Part shown: piece by piece, positions 5,699 to 9,112 of the stretch
Numbering within the stretch: position 1 is the stretch's first letter
Layout of the letters: every line of letters begins with the position of its first letter
NCBI GenBank assembly: GCA_016783105.1
Contig: JADHXF010000063.1
Location: forward strand, 1-9,112
Length of the DNA stretch: 9,112 nucleotides
Direction: 5' to 3'
DNA from: Dehalococcoidales bacterium
GTDB taxonomy: Bacteria > Chloroflexota > Dehalococcoidia > Dehalococcoidales > RBG-16-60-22
Translations under genes and position numbers: made by a program
The notes under the pieces: generated by a model
What the model saw: the letters and a program-made list of their open reading frames with translations, nothing else
Told to the model about the DNA's origin: nothing
The model's database searches: none

Positions 5699-5728
5699 AT
5701 TATATCAGTTACCTTGTTTGAGTGTCAA
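5699..5728 (-). promoter_or_regulatory. Consensus promoter of the rplU-rpmA-rpmE operon
   Basis: On the minus strand TTGACA (5723-5728), an 18-nt spacer and TATAAT (5699-5704) match both hexamers perfectly. Transcription would start near 5692. The -35 box includes the TGA stop codon of coaE, so the operon has its own strong promoter even though coaE lies just upstream on the same strand. Confidence 0.85.
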
Positions 5729-6324
5729 ATACGGGAACGCAGCTGTTGCCACAGCGCCCTGACCTCTTCCTTTAACTCGTCAAAAGAGTAATCAGTGGCG
5801 ATGACCACATCCGCCTGCTCGGTTCTTTCCTCATCGGTCAGCTGAGCATGGATGCGGGCCAGTGATTCAGCCTCAGATATGTCCTTTTGCTCTTTCAGTC
5901 TGCTGATCACCGTTGCTGGCGGGGCGCTCGTCATCCATACCTCATCAACCATGGACTTCCATCCCGCCTCCAGGAGCAATGGCGCTTCAACGACGACGAC
6001 ATCAAAACCCTTTTGTCGGTATTCCTCAATCATGGCTTTTACTCGCTCGTATATTCGAGGATGCATTATCATATTCAGCCTCGCTCTGGCATCAAGGTCG
6101 CGGAAAACGATTTTGCCCAGCTTCCGGCGGTCGATGCTCCCATCAAAACTGATAATCGCCTGGCCGAAGGTGCCAACCACTTCCCGCCAGGCTTCGGTGC
6201 CGGGCTTGAAGACCTCGTGCCCCGCTTCATCGGCATCAATTACGGCCGCTCCCAGTTCGGCCAAGAACTTTGCCACTGTACTTTTTCCGCTGCCGTAGCC
6301 GCCGGTCAGGCCAATGATTTTCAT
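5725..6324 (-). CDS. coaE: Dephospho-CoA kinase
   Basis: CoaE phosphorylates the ribose 3'-OH of dephospho-CoA with ATP, the last step of coenzyme A synthesis. The 199-residue protein has the P-loop GGYGSGKST (residues 8-16), VIDADE with the likely catalytic Asp32, a conserved MHPRI motif (about 86-90), and the lid-like VISRLKEQK segment (about 139-147). The length is normal. The ATG at 6324 is used; only a weak GGTAG precedes it. It lies upstream of the ribosomal protein operon on the same strand but is separated by that operon's own promoter. panC, an early gene of the same pathway, is nearby but transcribed separately. Confidence 0.96.
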   Translation of the reverse strand: MKIIGLTGGYGSGKSTVAKFLAELGAAVIDADEAGHEVFKPGTEAWREVVGTFGQAIISFDGSIDRRKLGKIVFRDLDARARLNMIMHPRIYERVKAMIEEYRQKGFDVVVVEAPLLLEAGWKSMVDEVWMTSAPPATVISRLKEQKDISEAESLARIHAQLTDEERTEQADVVIATDYSFDELKEEVRALWQQLRSRI

Positions 6325-6353
6325 TATACTACCGTGTACTTCGAATCCAGACT

Positions 6354-6382
6354 AGTCTACTGTCCTCCCGTGCATTAGTCAA
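6354..6382 (-). promoter_or_regulatory. Probable promoter of coaE
   Basis: On the minus strand TTGACT (6377-6382), 17 nt, then TAGACT (6354-6359), giving a start near 6347 and a leader of about 23 nt. The -10 box is imperfect and overlaps a 10-bp palindrome, AGACTAGTCT (6349-6358). Confidence 0.4.
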
Positions 6383-6402
6383 GCAATCGGAACTGCGGAT
6401 GC

Positions 6403-6432
6403 TGGACAATATTGATAGCTATCAGATATGAT
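6403..6432 (+). promoter_or_regulatory. Promoter with an internal palindromic operator candidate
   Basis: TGGACA (6403-6408) and TATGAT (6427-6432), 18 nt apart, form a plausible promoter for the dehydrogenase gene. Its spacer holds a perfect 12-bp palindrome, TGATAGCTATCA (6413-6424). A further TGATAG half-site follows at 6429-6434, overlapping the -10 box. A dimeric repressor bound here would block the polymerase; this role is inferred. Confidence 0.5.
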
Positions 6433-6489
6433 AGAAACACATTTGAAATGAATCGTATCACTGCAATAATACCGATTAAGGAGGCAATA

Positions 6490-7467
6490 ATGCCCAAGGT
6501 CTTCATTACCAGAACGGTGGCTCAGGAAGCTGTTGAGTTGCTCTCAAAATACGCTGAGGTGGATGCCTGGGAAGAAGAGCACCCGATACTGCGTGAGGAA
6601 TTCCTCAGGCGTATCGCCGATGTCGATGGCATTCTGCAATGGGGAGGTGACCCAATTGACGGGCCGGCCATGGACGCGGCGCCGAAGCTTAAAATTATCG
6701 CCAATGTGAGTGTAGGCTATAACAACATAGATGTTGAGGCTGCCACGCAGAGAGGGATAAGAGTCAGCAATACCCCCGGCGTGGTCACCGGCAGCACCGC
6801 CGACCTTGCTTTTGCCCTTATGCTGGCTATATCCCGACGGCTCATCGAGATGACTCAGATTGTTCTCAGGGGTGAATGGCGAAGTTTCGGCCCGATGGAA
6901 ATACTCGGGTATGACGTGTTCGGCAAGACGCTGGGCATCATCGGCATGGGGCGAATTGGCGCCGCCGTGGCGCAACGGGCTAAAGGCTTTGACATGAAGG
7001 TACTCTACCATAACCGGCACCGCCGCCAGGATGAAGCTGAACTCGGCGCCGAATACGTAAAAAATATACCAGCGCTGCTCGGCAGGTCTGATTTTGTCAG
7101 CATCCACGTTCCGTTGAACAAAGAGACCAGGCATTTAATCGGTGCCAAAGAGCTGACCTGTATGAAGCCAACGGCGATACTGATTAATACTGCCAGAGGT
7201 GCGGTGGTTGACCAGAGAGCACTTTATGAGGTATTAAAGCGAAAACAAATTCTGGGAGCAGCCCTGGACGTCACCGAGGAAGAGCCAATCTCACCGGATG
7301 ACCCGCTGCTGAAACTGGATAATGTAATCGTCACGCCTCACATCGGTACCCAGACCGAAGAAACAGGCATAAGCATGAGCCTTATGGGAGCGCAGAATTT
7401 ACTTGCCGGCCTGAAGGGCGAGCCCATGCCGAACTGCGTTAACTGCCATCTCCTCAGCAGGAAATAG
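6490..7467 (+). CDS. D-2-hydroxyacid dehydrogenase (glyoxylate/hydroxypyruvate reductase-like)
   Basis: This protein belongs to the NAD(P)-dependent D-isomer 2-hydroxyacid dehydrogenases, which interconvert D-2-hydroxyacids such as D-glycerate or glycolate with their 2-oxoacids. With the ATG at 6490 it has 325 residues; AAGGAGG ends 5 nt before it, so the longer frame back to 6412 is not used. The sequence shows VSVGYNNID (substrate side, about 74-81), the Rossmann GMGRIG (152-157), and the catalytic triad Arg236 (NTARG), Glu265 (EEEP) and His284 (TPHIGT). NRHRR after the second beta strand suggests NADP(H) preference. It is divergent from coaE and convergent with the lipoprotein gene, 10 bp away. 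Exact substrate is uncertain: D-glycerate dehydrogenase and glyoxylate reductase are the leading options. Confidence 0.9.
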   Translation: MPKVFITRTVAQEAVELLSKYAEVDAWEEEHPILREEFLRRIADVDGILQWGGDPIDGPAMDAAPKLKIIANVSVGYNNIDVEAATQRGIRVSNTPGVVTGSTADLAFALMLAISRRLIEMTQIVLRGEWRSFGPMEILGYDVFGKTLGIIGMGRIGAAVAQRAKGFDMKVLYHNRHRRQDEAELGAEYVKNIPALLGRSDFVSIHVPLNKETRHLIGAKELTCMKPTAILINTARGAVVDQRALYEVLKRKQILGAALDVTEEEPISPDDPLLKLDNVIVTPHIGTQTEETGISMSLMGAQNLLAGLKGEPMPNCVNCHLLSRK

Positions 7468-7477
7468 TATAGACAGT

Positions 7478-7855
7478 TTACCTGATATCTACGGGAAACG
7501 TTTTTTGCTGCCAGATGTGCTGTATATCCGGGCCTCTGAGGTTCAATTGCACTTCAGTGGTGCCTTTCTTCAGTGCCCGACAACGAAAGTGCTGTTCCAG
7601 AATTGATGCTGTCCCGCCATCTGTTTCTACCTTGTTGATTTCAAGTGTTGATGAGAGCAGTTCCAGCATGCCTTCGTCGACTATGGCGGTCCACATGTAG
7701 CCGGTCGGCGGATTTGTTTCAGTGGCAATAATAAATTCCTGATTTACCTTTACGTTAATCACTTCACCAGGTTCCCGGTAGATATCCGGTTCCCCGGAGC
7801 AGCCCGCAAGCAATAAAACGCTGGCAATCGATACGGACACTAAAAGAAATCTCAT
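7478..7855 (-). CDS. Chagasin-type cysteine protease inhibitor lipoprotein (family I42)
   Basis: Small inhibitors of the chagasin family block papain-like cysteine proteases. From the ATG at 7855 the protein has 125 residues: a lipoprotein signal peptide with hydrophobic core and lipobox LAGC (Cys19), then one beta-rich domain with the NPPTGYMW loop (family consensus NPTTGY), a DGG turn and a final segment containing LRGP and W where the family has RPW. It should be anchored to the outer face of the membrane. The frame continues upstream to 7990, but that extension reads through the tRNA fragment and is an artefact. No clear Shine-Dalgarno precedes 7855; TATATA lies 5 nt before the ATG, so a leaderless transcript is possible. 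Confidence 0.82.
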   Translation of the reverse strand: MRFLLVSVSIASVLLLAGCSGEPDIYREPGEVINVKVNQEFIIATETNPPTGYMWTAIVDEGMLELLSSTLEINKVETDGGTASILEQHFRCRALKKGTTEVQLNLRGPDIQHIWQQKTFPVDIR

Positions 7856-7883
7856 TGGACTATATACTCGCTGGAACAGGAAG

Positions 7884-7931
7884 TGGGCGGTACAGGACTT
7901 GAACCTGTGACCTCCTGCGTGTGAAGCAAGC
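7884..7931 (-). tRNA. 3' half of tRNA-Val(CAC); fragment, possible attachment site
   Basis: The minus strand contains a complete anticodon arm (stem CUUGC/GCAGG around loop UUCACAC, anticodon CAC for valine), variable loop AGGUC, T arm (ACAGG, UUCAAGU, CCUGU) and the 3' acceptor strand ACCGCCC plus discriminator A. The expected 5' acceptor strand (GGGCGGU) and D arm are absent; unrelated sequence directly precedes the anticodon stem. CCA is not encoded. A truncated copy with only the 3' half is the usual product of site-specific integration at a tRNA gene, so an intact tRNA-Val(CAC) should exist elsewhere. It is not itself a functional tRNA. Confidence 0.8.
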
Positions 7932-7936
7932 TTGTT

Positions 7937-7959
7937 AAAAGGTGGAGGCCGCTTGCCTC
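7937..7959 (-). terminator. Possible weak terminator after the amidohydrolase gene
   Basis: On the minus strand GAGGC, a 5-nt loop and GCCTC, then CACC and TTTT. The stem is only 5 bp and the T-run is offset by 4 nt, so it is weak. It lies about 80 nt beyond the amidohydrolase stop codon and just upstream of the tRNA fragment. Confidence 0.3.
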
Positions 7960-8041
7960 TGCACATCAGTAAAGTTCTCTTTTCTTCCAAAACCCCGCCT
8001 GCTCAACTGTTTCGCGTATCTCTATACGATTTACAGGACGT

Positions 8042-9112
8042 TCACGTGTCAAGTTTATACAATCGAGCCGCATTGTCGTGTAAAATCATGCGAGCCGCGG
8101 CTTCTGCAGACTTGGTAGCCATTAAGCCCAGTCTTATGGCATCTCCCAGGACCTCAGTCAAAGCAACTTTGGCAGTCAGGGCGGCAAGCCACGCAATTTC
8201 CGGGGTTCCATGCCCACCACTTCCAATGACAACCTTGGAAAGTGGTGCCCAAGCCATTACGTCTCGATAGCACTCAACGATGCGCAGAGAGGCCCAGGGT
8301 GTAACCTGGCCCATGTCTACCCAAACATGAGGAAAAGTGTGCGCGAGCTGACCTGCCTGTTTTGTCCAGGGATACCCTGCGTGGAGCAGTACAACTTTTG
8401 TTTTCAAAAACTCCGGTTGGCGTAAAAAAGGAGCCAATAAAAACGGATCCGAGTCATGTATGGGGCCATTCCACATTCCGCCGGTGAAACCGCTATGGAG
8501 ATGGACAGGCACTTCCAGTTCCTGGCATTGGAGTAAGGTCGCTGTGAATACAGCCGTATATAATTTCTTAAAAGCATCAGCGTTTCCGGCTTTTGCGTGG
8601 GGGAAAATTGATATTGCCTCATCTTCCCAGACAGGCATTGTTCCGAAACCAACCTGCTCGGCCAGATGAGCTTTCACCCCGATGAAGCCATCTTCTTTTA
8701 TCGACCGTTCCAGGCTTTCCTGAAAACCACTTAGCAGTTCCTGATAAGATTCAGCCTTGGGGAGTAGTTTTTGCAGAGGTGGTTCAAACTGGAATAATCT
8801 CAATTTAGTGCCGGGTATCAGGTCTAGCAAGGGGTCATCTTTAGGGATACCTGCATCCAGAACCGTGCCCACAATTTTCGCATCTTCGTACAACAACCGG
8901 GCATACGCGGCAAAGTCATCCGAAGCGCGGCGGTTGCGTTCATGTGCTACCGCATCTAACTCAGCTGGACAGTCAAAAACTCTGGATAACTGGCATACCA
9001 TGGTGTTCACGACCCCCATATGGCGGAAGTGGTAACGGAGTTCTTCGGTTGTTCCCCAGAATCGCGCATTGGGGACTTCCGGGTTGGGGATGTCGCACAT
9101 TCCGTGATGAAA
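8042..9112 (-). CDS. Amidohydrolase-family protein (FluG-N-like), partial at its 5' end
   Basis: This looks like a metal-dependent TIM-barrel hydrolase of the amidohydrolase-2 type, resembling the N-terminal domain of FluG/glutamine-synthetase fusions. Numbering from the ATG at 9100, it shows a GVKAH lysine (143), HLHSGF (His200 and His202), LLHAGYPW (His240), VDMGQVTP and GSGGHGTPE (293-301). Two features argue that the frame begins beyond the window: it is open to the edge, and the usual metal-binding HxH at the start of the barrel is not present after 9100, where no Shine-Dalgarno is seen either. Relatives have Asp in GSDxH; here Gly295 replaces it. If the tRNA fragment marks an island end, this gene lies on the island side. 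Substrate unknown. Confidence 0.75.
   Translation of the reverse strand, partial: FHHGMCDIPNPEVPNARFWGTTEELRYHFRHMGVVNTMVCQLSRVFDCPAELDAVAHERNRRASDDFAAYARLLYEDAKIVGTVLDAGIPKDDPLLDLIPGTKLRLFQFEPPLQKLLPKAESYQELLSGFQESLERSIKEDGFIGVKAHLAEQVGFGTMPVWEDEAISIFPHAKAGNADAFKKLYTAVFTATLLQCQELEVPVHLHSGFTGGMWNGPIHDSDPFLLAPFLRQPEFLKTKVVLLHAGYPWTKQAGQLAHTFPHVWVDMGQVTPWASLRIVECYRDVMAWAPLSKVVIGSGGHGTPEIAWLAALTAKVALTEVLGDAIRLGLMATKSAEAAARMILHDNAARLYKLDT

Noticed and set aside
5852..6378. Plus-strand frames of 148 and 163 codons
   Set aside because: Antisense to coaE; low-complexity serine-rich or unstructured translations typical of shadow frames.
6412..6489. Extended N-terminus of the dehydrogenase from 6412
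   Set aside because: The extension overlaps the predicted promoter and operator; AAGGAGG is placed for the ATG at 6490, where family homology begins.
6544..7134. Open frame of 196 codons on the minus strand
   Set aside because: Antisense shadow of the dehydrogenase gene, which has complete Rossmann and catalytic motifs in the other strand.
7884..7931. Functional tRNA-Val gene
   Set aside because: The 5' acceptor strand and D arm are missing and no matching 5' half was found in the adjacent sequence.
7856..7990. Upstream extension of the lipoprotein frame to 7990
   Set aside because: The extension encodes a translated tRNA fragment (GGHRFKSCTAH-type peptide), and the lipoprotein signal peptide at 7855 gives the natural start.
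1..9112. CRISPR array, rRNA gene or insertion sequence with terminal inverted repeats
   Set aside because: No regularly spaced repeats, rRNA-like stretches or transposase-bearing inverted-repeat structures were seen on reading both strands.

Overview
The window looks like a stretch of bacterial chromosome carrying mostly housekeeping genes. The gene set, the ribosomal protein types and a pan-motif-like RNA ahead of panC suggest the Chloroflexota, perhaps Dehalococcoidia. That assignment is an inference from content, not a search result. No complete new multi-gene system is visible. The points of interest are regulatory and structural.

Layout. At the left edge (1-149, minus strand) there is the start of an unrecognised gene and a short zinc-ribbon-like remnant. 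Next comes an A+T-rich, probably acquired AAA/ABC-type ATPase gene (160-1437, minus) behind a near-consensus promoter. panC (minus, true start 2413) follows, with a leader of about 170 nt that has a strong promoter, a pan-motif-like stem-loop with two bulged A's, and an intrinsic terminator just before the start codon. The panC/hisA divergent spacer carries two palindromes and a good promoter for hisA-hisI (plus). Convergent to hisI is a DUF1385/YqhQ-like membrane protein gene. Upstream of it, also on the minus strand, lies the ribosomal protein operon rplU-rpmA-rpmE, with a consensus promoter at its head and a clear terminator at its end, and then coaE. Divergent from coaE is a D-2-hydroxyacid (glyoxylate/hydroxypyruvate-type) dehydrogenase with a perfect palindrome inside its promoter. 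A chagasin-type protease-inhibitor lipoprotein (minus) follows. Then comes a 3'-half fragment of tRNA-Val(CAC), a candidate attachment-site remnant, and a partial amidohydrolase running off the right end.

How the genes relate. panC (pantothenate synthesis) and coaE (last step to coenzyme A) belong to one pathway, although they are transcribed separately. hisA and hisI catalyse neighbouring steps of histidine synthesis. rplU, rpmA and rpmE are large-subunit ribosomal proteins.

Most unusual observation. Two genes with strong promoters and well-placed Shine-Dalgarno sequences have no ATG, GTG or TTG where the conserved protein must begin. hisA has ATA at the Met-1 position and rplU has ATT. Starting either gene at the next in-frame GTG would remove essential conserved N-terminal sequence, including the catalytic Asp8 of HisA.
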